21,482 nt of DNA from JBBPYR01 sp038199755. Lineage in GTDB: Bacteria > Chloroflexota > Ktedonobacteria > Ktedonobacterales > Ktedonobacteraceae. Positions 9,201-16,556 of this stretch are shown here, in pieces. A program made the translations under genes and the position numbers. The notes under the pieces are model-generated. The model did not search any database and was not told where the DNA came from. It was given only the letters and a program-made list of their open reading frames with translations. The stretch's first letter is position 1; the number at the start of each line of letters is the position of its first letter. The stretch is taken from assembly GCA_038199755.1 (NCBI GenBank), contig JBBPYR010000140.1:1-21482 (forward strand), in the 5' to 3' direction.

Positions 9201-9551
9201 ACGTTTGATGAGGTAGACGATGGTAGATTTACCACCGCCAACGGGACCCATCAGCAGCAAGACGCGTTTACGTACTTCCAAACGTTGCGCAGCCGAATGG
9301 TAGTAGTCCACGATTTGCTGGAGGGGTTTCTCGATGCCGAAGATCTCCTGGCTAAAGAATTTGTAGTGCGGCTCTCCGGCGCGATTCATTTCGGCACCGG
9401 CATCCATAATCATATGATAAATGCGCTCGTGGGACAGACGAGCGACATGCGGCTTCTTTGTCGCAATCTCAAAGTACTGGGCGAATGTTCCCTCCCACAT
9501 GAGGTCTCGTTCGCGATCCCGATATTCTTCCAACCGCTTCACCAGGTCCAT
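6300..9551 (-). CDS. prkA: PrkA/YeaG serine protein kinase (AAA+) containing an intein
   Basis: The 1083-residue precursor has an N-extein (1-258), an intein (259-710) and a C-extein (711-1083). The joined host is 631 residues, the length of Bacillus PrkA. The N-terminal AAA+ core has Walker A GPVGGGKST (102-110), the metal-ligand-like DCPMHEEP and LCPHC motifs, and GGIDLSTIGE. After the intein come CDEKFLYVLLTLSQE, the sensor-like ALQDRIILVKVPYN, and the family C-terminus YCHVCANEILRYTG. PrkA proteins are ATP-dependent regulators tied to sporulation in Bacillus and to starvation responses in enterobacteria; both kinase and AAA+ protease activities have been discussed for the family. It is the first gene of the three-gene cluster. 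ATG 9551 is preceded by GAGAGAGGG about 6 bases away. It is inactive unless the 452-residue intein splices from between MLK and CDEKF. Confidence 0.95.
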   Translation of the reverse strand: MDLVKRLEEYRDRERDLMWEGTFAQYFEIATKKPHVARLSHERIYHMIMDAGAEMNRAGEPHYKFFSQEIFGIEKPLQQIVDYYHSAAQRLEVRKRVLLLMGPVGGGKSTIVYLIKRGLEAYSRTEEGAIYAIKDCPMHEEPLHLIPNDLRADIEKEFGLYIEGDLCPHCRYMVDNQYGGHIEEIAVKRITLSEKYRVGVGTFTPSDPKSQDISELVGGIDLSTIGEIGVESDPRAYRFDGELNIANRGVMEFVEMLKCIRGDALLFTPSGIRRLDSLAQAEHPVGESREIELQVATSMGIEATTHLYRAGINKTKRVMTRRGFIQEGTAEHRLQVVNNDGVQVWRRHDELQIGDWVVLQKGQNLWGQDVALTWQTQRPKHAQSIRVPERMTPELARWLGYLTAEGDVRPDGTVRFANHEDELRTDYTQLTQQLFGITPRLYPGVVQLNSVALADFLAYVGFKTGAYNKEIPWSVLQSSRECMVEFLAGYFAGDGTVNLKGRLSWATASERLAEQAQIVLLNLGVVTRRVRTRQRAAKSAAYRDYWSITASGVDADLLASHMRLFPLRKRMTYERVGLSVKRAGRADLIPHTDSYWTAISEELQHVVMARMVVGGVNYREREGAQQILGEDYTNLHMLRTGTNTCTREMATKILNKLAGWVEPPPGLSTLLHPAQFYDEVVSIEDGEAECWDLHVPGSNTFVANGIVNHNCDEKFLYVLLTLSQEQNIKTGRFSMIYADEVVISHTNEHEYQAFVGNKKSEALQDRIILVKVPYNLRVSDEVKIYEKLLKQSALQNVHIAPYTLRIASIFAILTRLEQSKKAGMSLLKKMRLYDGEDIEDFKQKDIKELQDEAQREGMDGISPRYVINRLSNALIKQGVSCINPIDALRALRDGLDQHTSINREERERYLNFISEARKEYDEMAKKEVQRAFVYSYEESARTLLNNYLDNVEAYCNKTKLRDPITDEEQEPDEHLMRSIEEQIGISSNAVRSFREEILIRISSLARRGQTFEYTSHERLKEAIEKKLFADLRDIVKITTSTRTPDKEQLRKINEVVDRLMAEHGYCHVCANEILRYTGSLLNR
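7422..8777 (-). other. PrkA intein: Hint domain plus LAGLIDADG endonuclease (452 aa)
   Basis: Precursor residues 259-710. It starts at Cys259 (CIRGDALLFTPSG) and ends NHN710, with Cys711 as the +1 nucleophile. Block B is RRGFIQEGTAEH (His332), and the end blocks are CWDLHVPGSNTFVANG then NHN. LAGLIDADG motifs are LGYLTAEG (399-406, Glu405) and FLAGYFAGDG (486-495, Asp494), both with the acidic residue. A long extra segment (about 565-680) lies between motif 2 and the terminal splice blocks. It includes NLHMLRTGTNTCTREMATKI, which loosely resembles an XRE-type HTH. It shares the RRGFxxEGxxEH block B, LxxGxxxW spacing and LLNxG segment with the SpoVR intein, which suggests common descent. Confidence 0.95.
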
Positions 9552-9779
9552 AGGTTACCCTCTCTCTGTTGTATGACTAATGGTGCCAGATTATTCTCTC
9601 TTACGTAGTAATACGTTAAAGAGAGTACATCTTTTCCCATTACCCAGAATTCTTCTACGTTATACAGCAGGGAAAACGCACTACGAGGTCGGATGGACAG
9701 AAGAAAATGCGAGGAGCGTATTGCTGTATAAAACCGACAATACCTGTTTCGTTCCACCCGAACAGAAGAGACAATAAGA
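9552..9779 (-). promoter_or_regulatory. prkA upstream leader with hairpin and distant inverted repeat
   Basis: No credible gene is seen here. A hairpin at 9596-9625 pairs CTCTCTT/AAGAGAG (7 bp) and ACGTA/TACGT (5 bp) around a GTAA loop with a 2-base bulge, about 45 bases before the prkA start. A perfect 10-bp inverted repeat (9660-9669 and 9722-9731, TTATACAGCA) lies further upstream and could be an operator or a long-range RNA stem. I found no convincing core promoter in this stretch. Confidence 0.4.
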
Positions 9780-9781
9780 TC

Positions 9782-9832
9782 AAAAGGGCCAGCCTCTAAC
9801 GCAATCTCCAGCGAGAGAGAACCAGCCCTTTT
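9782..9832 (-). terminator. Possible terminator or attenuator hairpin in the prkA leader region
   Basis: Perfect arms AAAAGGGC (9782-9789) and GCCCTTTT (9825-9832) enclose shorter inner pairings (for example CTCT/AGAG). On the minus strand the stem ends in CCCTTTT, a short U4 run. It could end a transcript from the promoter at 10072-10100 about 280 bases downstream of its start, or act as a read-through attenuator ahead of prkA. Confidence 0.4.
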
Positions 9833-10071
9833 CTACATTACCGAGGATAGGATGATCTAGTGTTGTTGTGATGTGTTTCCACTCTCCGTTTTGCACAAAA
9901 TGGTAGAAAGAGAAAGTTGAAAGATGCATCGTAGTGATGCTTCCACAATGGTTCAAGTGATCCTTTCTCGTTTCAAGAATGAGGCATATTGCACCTGTTA
10001 CCACAAGTCCATTCCACTTCATGCCTAAAAACACTGCTTCACTACCAGCCACAACGAATGGGTATACGCTC

Positions 10072-10100
10072 ATTATAGCATACTTTCGCACGTGAAACAA
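10072..10100 (-). promoter_or_regulatory. Sigma-70-type promoter far upstream of prkA
   Basis: On the minus strand, TTGTTT (10095-10100) and a perfect TATAAT (10072-10077) are separated by 17 bases, with an extended -10 TG. The predicted start is near 10065. The next clear gene is prkA, about 510 bases downstream. This is therefore either the operon promoter with a long leader, or the promoter of a small RNA ending near 9780. The 10078-10189 stretch upstream of it shows nothing else. Confidence 0.6.
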
Positions 10101-10189
10101 TTCCAATTTCGTGAGGGACTTCAACCTTATGGCTAAATTTAGACAAGAAATGGTGCAAAGACACCCCGCTTTTTGTCTGCTCCCCTCCA

Positions 10190-11023
10190 TTATCGCAAAA
10201 GCAAGACACCCGTTGCCCCATAATTCACACCCAGCGTCTGCGCTGCATTACCGTTGCGTACCGCAACCCCGACATAGCCAGAACTATCACCGTAGATAAA
10301 TGGCGCATTCCCCTCATGATCGTTCTCAGCAAAAAATCGTCTTCGTTCACTGACAACCACCTGCTGATCTGGAAAGGTGACTTGCACAGAGAGACTAGTA
10401 AACAAATCAGGCACCATCTGCAACGGAACATTGGTAATGATGTTACCAAAGTGATCCACATGAACCACCTGCACGGCTATTTCTATGCCCACACGTCGAG
10501 GTATATCAACGTCAAGCCGCGTCAGGGTGGCAGCAACAAGCGGTGTTCCTACCTCACTCAATGCTACGCCCCCAGCAATGTGAGCGGCCACAGGCGCAAA
10601 GATATCACGCCCATGAAACGTGTGGCTTGTGTCAGGCAAATGGTACTCCGTTTTTGTCAATGCCACCGCAGCGTGAAGCGGTTGCTCTGCATAGATATAA
10701 CTGAACAAGCCATTATCAGGGCCAACAAACACCCAATCGCCCGCGTATACGGCAATTGGCAGTCTTGCACTCCCTACCCCCGGATCAACCACACACACAA
10801 AAACCGTCCCTTTAGGAAAATAGCGATAGCTCGCAGCAAGAATCCAGGCACCCGAAGCGATGTTTTGGGCCATAACTTCATGGGTAAGGTCCACTAGCGT
10901 GGCACTCGGCGTAATTGTCAGCACAACGCCTTTTAACACCCCAACATCGCCATCACCATACCCAAAGTCGGTGATGAAGGCCACAACTGGGTGTATCGGG
11001 GAAAAAGTAGAAATCTGTGTCAT
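10190..11023 (-). CDS. S-adenosyl-L-methionine hydrolase (SAM hydroxide adenosyltransferase, DUF62 family)
   Basis: This 277-residue protein belongs to the family that uses a water-derived hydroxide to split SAM into adenosine and methionine. The N-terminal domain has ITDFGYGDGDVGVLKG (residues 17-32), the CVVDPGVGSAR loop, GPDNGLF (101-107) and FHGRDIFAP (136-144). The C-terminal domain begins around 175 with HVDHFGNIITN. The hydrolase-type Asp-Arg-His set appears as Asp80, Arg87 and His137, which separates it from the related fluorinases/chlorinases. The length is normal. The ribosome site is weak (GAAAG). It is transcribed away from the receiver-like gene at 11221, with a shared 197-base intergenic region. 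The cellular purpose of this family is not settled. SAM turnover or signalling is possible. Confidence 0.9.
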   Translation of the reverse strand: MTQISTFSPIHPVVAFITDFGYGDGDVGVLKGVVLTITPSATLVDLTHEVMAQNIASGAWILAASYRYFPKGTVFVCVVDPGVGSARLPIAVYAGDWVFVGPDNGLFSYIYAEQPLHAAVALTKTEYHLPDTSHTFHGRDIFAPVAAHIAGGVALSEVGTPLVAATLTRLDVDIPRRVGIEIAVQVVHVDHFGNIITNVPLQMVPDLFTSLSVQVTFPDQQVVVSERRRFFAENDHEGNAPFIYGDSSGYVGVAVRNGNAAQTLGVNYGATGVLLLR

Positions 11024-11166
11024 AATGCATTTTCTTTCGTAAGAGAGTATCGTCCATCAAGAGTGACAAGAGACCATATACCAGAGCCATTTGCCCCACT
11101 GTCCCTCTCTCAAACATTACCGCATGCGTCAATGGTCATACTTCCTATGAAAATATCACGAAGGTA

Positions 11167-11175
11167 TGTTATACT
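11167..11175 (+). promoter_or_regulatory. Extended -10 promoter for the receiver-like gene
   Basis: TGTTATACT fits an extended -10 element (TG, one base, TATACT). The -35 region at normal spacing is weak. The predicted start is near 11182, giving a leader of about 40 bases before the GGAGAGG site and ATG 11221. An 8-bp palindrome CGCATGCG at 11121-11128 lies upstream. No clear promoter for the divergent SAM hydrolase gene was identified. Confidence 0.5.
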
Positions 11176-11220
11176 AGCGCAAAATACAGATGAGTGTACA
11201 ATATACTGGAGAGGCGTGCG

Positions 11221-13479
11221 ATGAACGTCAGCACTGGTGGCTCACATATCCTTCTTTTTGAACGCGATCAACAGCTCACTGCCTTACTTATGAGCGAATT
11301 TCAGCTCGCGGGCTATGAGTGTCATACGGCACGCACAGCAGTTGAGGTTTTTGATAGTATAGCTCGTTTTCCGGTACGACTGGTACTTGTTAACCTGGCG
11401 CAGGCGGCAGCGGCGCGCCGCGAATTTTGGGTAGCACTCGATACCCAGAGGCGAGGGCGTGGTGTGCAGGTTCTCACGTTCCTCTGCACAAGCCTAGCAA
11501 GCTATGGACCACCGGATAGTGAAGAACGCCAACACTTCATGCCCGTTGATCTCCATATTGATGGCATGCTCGGCTTGATGGGTCTCGTCCAAACGGTACG
11601 TGACCGCCTCGCGGGTGTTACCACCACCAACCCACGCATGCCACGCACACAGAACGGGTCGCCTGTGCCAACAGCACCAAGAACACAATTCAGCGCACCA
11701 CAAATGACAGACCAGCATTCATCCGCGACATCATTTGCACCGAACACGAATGGCAACGCCTATCGCACGAGCAAAACCGATACGCAACCAGCTGGACGCC
11801 CCAATCAGCCCACCCTTTCCCCAACCGTAGCCCAGGCACCGCAAGTGGCACGAGCATCAGATATGGCCACCAGCACACCCGCCATGCCCAGCATACCGGC
11901 ATCACCCGCCACTGGAACCAACAACATGGCACAACAATCCTATACCGATAAGATTCGCGCTGTCCTGTATCCAAGTCAACGACCAGCCATAGCACCATCA
12001 CCATCCGCCTTTACACCCGCAACCCAAGAAATAGCCCGGCCTGCCTATGATGGACAAGGCACAGCATCATCCGCACCCCCTACACCCCAGGTCCTCAACA
12101 CCACAACGTACCCATATACAACGAATAGGGATACAAGCGATACCTCAATGTTACAACAGCTCGCAAACGGGTATAGCCCAACCGAATCACCGCAGCAGAT
12201 CATCACTACTCCTACCACGCCTCATGAATCGGGATTGGACCAGCTATCACGCCTGATCCAACGTCGCACGGACACCAATACAACCAACGGTTATAGCAAC
12301 GGCAATGCCGCCTCCGCCTCGCCTGCACCAATGACAGATATCTCACAAGCAACAGTAGCAGGAAGCACGTCGCCCAGTACCAATGGCAACAGCAGCACAC
12401 CACCGTATTATGTGAACACACCGTCACGCTCCACGCCTGTTGAAGAGCCAATAACTACACAAACGCTACGCGCTTCACCCATTCAAGACTTGCCGCTTGA
12501 CACGCGCACAGAATATGGCAACCGCGAACAAGAAAACAAAGGAAGCTCTTCGCGCTCACAAGCGCAAGTTCCAGTGACACCACTTGCCTCTATTTCCGCA
12601 GTACAGCCAAAAGCAACCACCGTCACAGGCACAAGCACAACACCAGCCCCCATGGCTTCGGCTCAATCGCAAGCACGGCCCACTATACCAATACCATCCG
12701 TACAGGCACCAAAAGCAGATGCTCCTAGTGCTCCCACCAGTGCCACTATTCCCAGTACACTTAGTAGCACTAGTGTGTCTATACACACAGCAGAACCTAC
12801 ACCTGTAAGCACAGCTCGTGTTCAGACCCCGCTACAAGAGGATTTGGACAAAGAAGATGAAAGCGGGGACGACGATGTGCCAACCGGTCCTCTCCATGCC
12901 GAGGAAGACAGTAACGTTGCTAAAAGCAAAGATGAGCCTCTTGCAGAACCCTTTACAAGGCATATAGCAGAGCCTCTTGCCCAACCTGCTATAGAGAGAC
13001 AAGGCATACAAAAACAGCAGAAAACTCCGGAGCCGAGCGCAGTCGCCAACAATGCTATGCTACTTGACATCATGCAGAGCTTGCCTCCCATGCCTGCCCC
13101 ATCACAGCAAGCGCAACCGCAAGCATTACAAGGCCATGCAACCCGTACCCTGGGTAGCGTCCTGCTCGAAGGTCATCTCATCCCACAAAGTCGCCTGGAG
13201 GTGGCACAAAATATTCAACGTATGTTACGTGGTGTGGATCTCAATTATCAGCTAGGGGAAATCCTTCTCATGTTCAAACTGCTGACACCTGACCAATTGC
13301 TCGCCGCAAGCTTGGTAAGCTATGGATTGCTTACCACACAACAAATTGTCGCACTTGGACGAATTCGCCATGAACTGCATGCGATTGGCCTCGAATACGA
13401 TTTGGAAGCATTGCTCATCCTCTTCCGCATTTTGACGCCAGAGCAGTTGCGCGAGGTTCGTTCTAGCTGGCAAGGCTAA
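11221..13479 (+). CDS. Degenerate receiver-domain protein with a very long disordered linker and a C-terminal helical repeat domain
   Basis: I chose ATG 11221 (752 residues) because GGAGAGG lies 6 bases upstream; an in-frame ATG at 11194 has no such site. Residues 8-130 look like a response-regulator receiver (HILLFERDQQLTALLMSEF), but the phospho-acceptor position after strand 3 is Asn58 (LVLVNLA) and no conserved Lys is evident, so phosphorylation is unlikely. Residues about 132-638 are low-complexity, rich in Thr, Pro, Ser, Ala, Gln and Asn, with an acidic patch (DKEDESGDDD) near the end. The C-terminal 114 residues hold repeated LGxxLLxxxLLTPxQL units, recalling the N-terminal domains of type II secretion/pilus ATPases. 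The function is unknown. A scaffold or signalling adaptor role is an inference. A bidirectional terminator follows. Confidence 0.85.
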   Translation: MNVSTGGSHILLFERDQQLTALLMSEFQLAGYECHTARTAVEVFDSIARFPVRLVLVNLAQAAAARREFWVALDTQRRGRGVQVLTFLCTSLASYGPPDSEERQHFMPVDLHIDGMLGLMGLVQTVRDRLAGVTTTNPRMPRTQNGSPVPTAPRTQFSAPQMTDQHSSATSFAPNTNGNAYRTSKTDTQPAGRPNQPTLSPTVAQAPQVARASDMATSTPAMPSIPASPATGTNNMAQQSYTDKIRAVLYPSQRPAIAPSPSAFTPATQEIARPAYDGQGTASSAPPTPQVLNTTTYPYTTNRDTSDTSMLQQLANGYSPTESPQQIITTPTTPHESGLDQLSRLIQRRTDTNTTNGYSNGNAASASPAPMTDISQATVAGSTSPSTNGNSSTPPYYVNTPSRSTPVEEPITTQTLRASPIQDLPLDTRTEYGNREQENKGSSSRSQAQVPVTPLASISAVQPKATTVTGTSTTPAPMASAQSQARPTIPIPSVQAPKADAPSAPTSATIPSTLSSTSVSIHTAEPTPVSTARVQTPLQEDLDKEDESGDDDVPTGPLHAEEDSNVAKSKDEPLAEPFTRHIAEPLAQPAIERQGIQKQQKTPEPSAVANNAMLLDIMQSLPPMPAPSQQAQPQALQGHATRTLGSVLLEGHLIPQSRLEVAQNIQRMLRGVDLNYQLGEILLMFKLLTPDQLLAASLVSYGLLTTQQIVALGRIRHELHAIGLEYDLEALLILFRILTPEQLREVRSSWQG

Positions 13480-13488
13480 CAACAGCAG

Positions 13489-13522
13489 ACGAGGGCACGA
13501 TTATTCGTATTCGTGCCCTCGT
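13489..13522. terminator. Bidirectional terminator between convergent genes
   Basis: A perfect 12-bp stem (13489-13500 and 13511-13522) surrounds a 10-base loop. It lies between the stop of the receiver-like gene and the stop of convergent murA. The T-rich sequence TATTTCT follows on the plus strand, so the U-run is weak. Placement supports termination from both sides. Confidence 0.75.
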
Positions 13523-13533
13523 GCTATTTCTAC

Positions 13534-14889
13534 TCAATTCTCTAATCGTTCGATCTTCGCCCCTAAGAGACGCAACTTGGTGTCAAGCTGCTCGTAACCA
13601 CGCTCGATATGTTCAATACCATATACCTTCGAGACACCTTCGGCACACAGGGCGGCCAGAATGTAGGAGCAACCAGCACGAATATCAGGAATATCCAAGC
13701 GCATTCCTCTTAAGGGGGTGGGCCCGCTTATCACACAACTATGCATGTATTGCTTCTCACGGAAGCGACAGGCCACTTCACCCAGACATTTTGGATACAA
13801 CCCAATATGCGCCCCCATAGCAATCAATGCGCTTGTATAGCCGAAGCGGTCCTCGTAGATCGTCTCATGCACAACCGACATCCCATCCGCCTGTGTTAAC
13901 AATATCGTGAAAGGTTGTTGCCAATCCGTCATAAAACCCGGATGAACATCGGTCTCCAACGCTATCGCGGGCGGCGGTCCAGCACTGCCGATAAAGCGAA
14001 TGCCAGCATCATCCACCGCGAACTGCAAACGCATTTTCGAGAGCGTGTTGAGAAACGTCAGTAGCGTATCCTGTTGTGCCCCATGAATGTACACATCTCC
14101 CTTTGTCAGATATGCCGCGATCGCCAGTGATACTGCCTCATTACGGTCGCTCAATAAGGTATGACTGGCTCCGTGTAACCGTTCCACACCCTCGATGACG
14201 ATACGCCGATCAACCTTAAGTTCAATGATTGCGCCCATCTTTTGCAGCAGCTTAATCAGATCGATAATTTCTGGCTCCAGGGCGGCATTTTCGATAATTG
14301 TCACGCCCTTCGCCAGCGATGCCGTGATCAGAAAATTCTCAGTTGACATCACACTGGGAAAGGGCAAACCTATCGTCGCCCCTTGGAGCCGCTTCTGCGT
14401 GCTGCAATAGTAATAGCCGTCGCGCTCACTTATTTCAGCTCCCATTAAACGCAAGCCATGCATATGAAAATCAATGGGGCGTGGCCCGATACGATCTCCA
14501 CCAGGACGAGGGATCGTCACCTCACCACAACGATGCAAGATTGGCCCGATCATCATGACAGCAATGCGGTTGAGCCCGCCGACCTCTGTCGATATCCACG
14601 TTTTGGTGATATCATCCGTGCGAATATTCAGTGTATGGTCCGTAAGCTGCACCTGTGAGCCGAGACTTTCACACAATTTCACGGTCAAGTCGAGATCACC
14701 GATCAGGGGAACATTACGCAGCGTACAGGTTTCAGTGGTCAACAGCGATGCCATCATCATTTTTGTTACCGCATTTTTCGCGCCACTCACGCGAACCTCA
14801 CCATACAATGGCGTCCCACCTGTGATCAGGTAATATGGTTCCAGCGGCGTATACGATGTTTGTGGCGCTTGAAGCAAAGATTTATCCAT
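13534..14889 (-). CDS. murA: UDP-N-acetylglucosamine 1-carboxyvinyltransferase (MurA) with Asp in place of catalytic Cys
   Basis: MurA transfers enolpyruvate from PEP to UDP-GlcNAc, the first committed step of peptidoglycan synthesis, in the cytoplasm. The 451-residue product has the EPSP-synthase fold signatures: SGAKNA (Lys38, Asn39), RPGGDRIGPRPID, DVHPGFMTDWQQPF and HIERGYEQLD. The loop that normally reads PGGCxIG reads PGGDRIG here, so Asp132 replaces the Cys that fosfomycin alkylates. Such Asp enzymes (as in Mycobacterium) are active and fosfomycin-resistant. I chose ATG 14889. An upstream in-frame ATG at 14955 lies inside the preceding gene. AAAGGAG is 14 bases away, unusually far. It sits 19 bases after the FAD oxidoreductase and is probably co-transcribed with it. 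Confidence 0.93.
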   Translation of the reverse strand: MDKSLLQAPQTSYTPLEPYYLITGGTPLYGEVRVSGAKNAVTKMMMASLLTTETCTLRNVPLIGDLDLTVKLCESLGSQVQLTDHTLNIRTDDITKTWISTEVGGLNRIAVMMIGPILHRCGEVTIPRPGGDRIGPRPIDFHMHGLRLMGAEISERDGYYYCSTQKRLQGATIGLPFPSVMSTENFLITASLAKGVTIIENAALEPEIIDLIKLLQKMGAIIELKVDRRIVIEGVERLHGASHTLLSDRNEAVSLAIAAYLTKGDVYIHGAQQDTLLTFLNTLSKMRLQFAVDDAGIRFIGSAGPPPAIALETDVHPGFMTDWQQPFTILLTQADGMSVVHETIYEDRFGYTSALIAMGAHIGLYPKCLGEVACRFREKQYMHSCVISGPTPLRGMRLDIPDIRAGCSYILAALCAEGVSKVYGIEHIERGYEQLDTKLRLLGAKIERLEN

Positions 14890-14908
14890 TCTGTTAGACA
14901 GTTCTCCT

Positions 14909-16429
14909 TTATTTACCTGAATTTCCCGGAGCCTTCCACAGCCAGCGCAGTACATTGAAACGAGATGGTAGTGGCATCACATACCGCGCTTTGCGAATGT
15001 TATGTGTGTCACGTGTGCTGGCTGACGGTGGACTCTTTTGCGCATCGAGGTCTTCAAGCAGGTCTAAGAACTGATTCACGCTCTGCGCCACGCCTTCCAC
15101 CATAAGATACCCCGTTGGCTTGACGGCATCCCCTACTAGATACAACCCCTGTATAGGCAGTTGTGCTGACACATCTTCTCCTTGAGCAATGCGATTGACT
15201 GGCCACTCGCCACGATAGGTGCCCATCGTCAACACGCGACAATGCTGGTCAAACTGCTCACCAAAGAGCGTATGCAGGTCTGCCAGAGCCAGTCTACGCT
15301 CCTCCTCTACATTATTGCTGCGAATAACCTGATGGCTTATGAGCAAGTGCTTGCCAGAGGGTGCCAGCGAGGGATCACTGTTCGTTGGTTGCACCATACC
15401 TGCGATACGTTGGGTATCCAGGCAGTACATAATACCCTTATGCGCTATCAGGGAAACATCACTGAGAATGTGTACCTTGAGTCCCACCGCCTCGTGCAAT
15501 TGCTCCTCACCATCCTGCCGCTTCAACACCGCCGCCGGTGTCACCTTACGCTTCTCTAGTAACGCATGGGTAGCGCGTGGGCCAACATCGCTCACAACGA
15601 CTGGTGCCAACACACATGTTTCCGCGCCTGCGGACTTGCCTTGCCCGCGCTCACGTATCCGAACACCCCTCACCTGACCCTCTTCATGAATAATCTCTAG
15701 CACCTCGCAAGAGAGACGCACATCCCCGCCATGGGCAATGACATATTCCTCCAACGCGCGCGTGAGTTCACCACAACCACCTTGCACAATCGCAGGAGCA
15801 CCGTGTAAGAACATATTCTTCGATGTACGCGCCACCTCTGCGACGCTTATCTGGCTCAGTTCTACACTGAGCGCGAATCGTGCAATCGCTGCGAAAAAGG
15901 CCTGCAGTAGGGCGTAATCTCTACCCACAAGTTTGCGTTCCAGCCACACATCAAAAGGTAGCGCACCCTCTTCACGGGAAAGGGGTTGCACATAGAGAAG
16001 ATAACCGATGGTGAGCAGCCCCAAAAACTGGCGCAGACCGAGAAAGCGCACTACACCAAGCACACCACGTGAACGATATTGCTTGCCATGAACATGAAAG
16101 GAGCCAAACACATCGGCGTCAAAAAAGCGATGGGGCACATCGAGGCGACGCAACATATGGGCTAGCACACCACTGCTGCCAAAAGGCACCATATGGACGG
16201 CACCAGTACTCACCTGCACGCCATGAAAGTTTTTTGCTGTAAAGCGACCACCACTATGGGGAAGCCGTTCGAGCAGCACGACGCGTTTTCCGCGTCTTGC
16301 GAGATGAGCCGCACTTAACAACCCACCCAGACCCGCACCAATAACAATTGCATCTACTGTTTCTGTTTTTTGCGATAGCGTCGCTTCCTGGGTAGAAGTT
16401 TCGTTATCAGCAGGACCGTGTATCGTCAT
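14909..16429 (-). CDS. FAD-dependent oxidoreductase, phytoene desaturase/amine oxidase-like
   Basis: From ATG 16429 the product is 506 residues. The N-terminus has the dinucleotide-binding fold VDAIVIGAGLGGLLSAAHLARRG (Gly-rich loop 31-36) with the acidic end of strand 2 in VLLER (Glu54), then HSGGRFTAKNF. The C-terminus has GLYLVGDAVKPTGYLMVEGVAQSVNQFLDLL, typical of the CrtI/carotenoid isomerase and amine oxidase group that binds FAD. The substrate cannot be read from the sequence; no carotenoid genes are nearby. Start choice: AGGAAATT just before ATG 16429 is the best ribosome site. In-frame ATGs at 16450 and 16477 run into the large hairpin and lack one. It is followed 19 bases on by murA, suggesting shared transcription. 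Confidence 0.85.
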   Translation of the reverse strand: MTIHGPADNETSTQEATLSQKTETVDAIVIGAGLGGLLSAAHLARRGKRVVLLERLPHSGGRFTAKNFHGVQVSTGAVHMVPFGSSGVLAHMLRRLDVPHRFFDADVFGSFHVHGKQYRSRGVLGVVRFLGLRQFLGLLTIGYLLYVQPLSREEGALPFDVWLERKLVGRDYALLQAFFAAIARFALSVELSQISVAEVARTSKNMFLHGAPAIVQGGCGELTRALEEYVIAHGGDVRLSCEVLEIIHEEGQVRGVRIRERGQGKSAGAETCVLAPVVVSDVGPRATHALLEKRKVTPAAVLKRQDGEEQLHEAVGLKVHILSDVSLIAHKGIMYCLDTQRIAGMVQPTNSDPSLAPSGKHLLISHQVIRSNNVEEERRLALADLHTLFGEQFDQHCRVLTMGTYRGEWPVNRIAQGEDVSAQLPIQGLYLVGDAVKPTGYLMVEGVAQSVNQFLDLLEDLDAQKSPPSASTRDTHNIRKARYVMPLPSRFNVLRWLWKAPGNSGK

Positions 16430-16479
16430 AATTTCCTGTGTATATTGCATATCAAACGAACAATACGAACAAAACAAAC

Positions 16480-16545
16480 ATACCCGTCCAGGGACAGCTT
16501 CCCCCTGACCGCTACCTTATGGGAAAGCTGTCCCTGGACGGGTAT
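16480..16545. terminator. 25-bp near-perfect hairpin downstream of the FHA gene
   Basis: Arms 16480-16504 and 16521-16545 pair over 25 bp with a single mismatch, around a 16-base loop. On the minus strand it begins 11 bases after the FHA gene stop and is followed by TGTTTGTTTTGTTC, a T-rich stretch. It is a plausible terminator, though the arm length and perfection also suit a small mobile palindrome. Confidence 0.6.
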
Positions 16546-16556
16546 ACTACATTACG

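Noticed and set aside
9780..10190. A 136-codon minus-strand reading frame starting exactly at the SAM hydrolase stop
   Set aside because: No recognisable motif. A strong promoter -10 lies inside it, directly before its internal ATG at 10073. Its last codons form a terminator-like stem. No ribosome site supports either start. It could still be real, so a homology search would decide.
11194..11220. Upstream in-frame ATG of the receiver-like gene
   Set aside because: No ribosome site before it, and the nine added codons overlap the GGAGAGG site serving ATG 11221.
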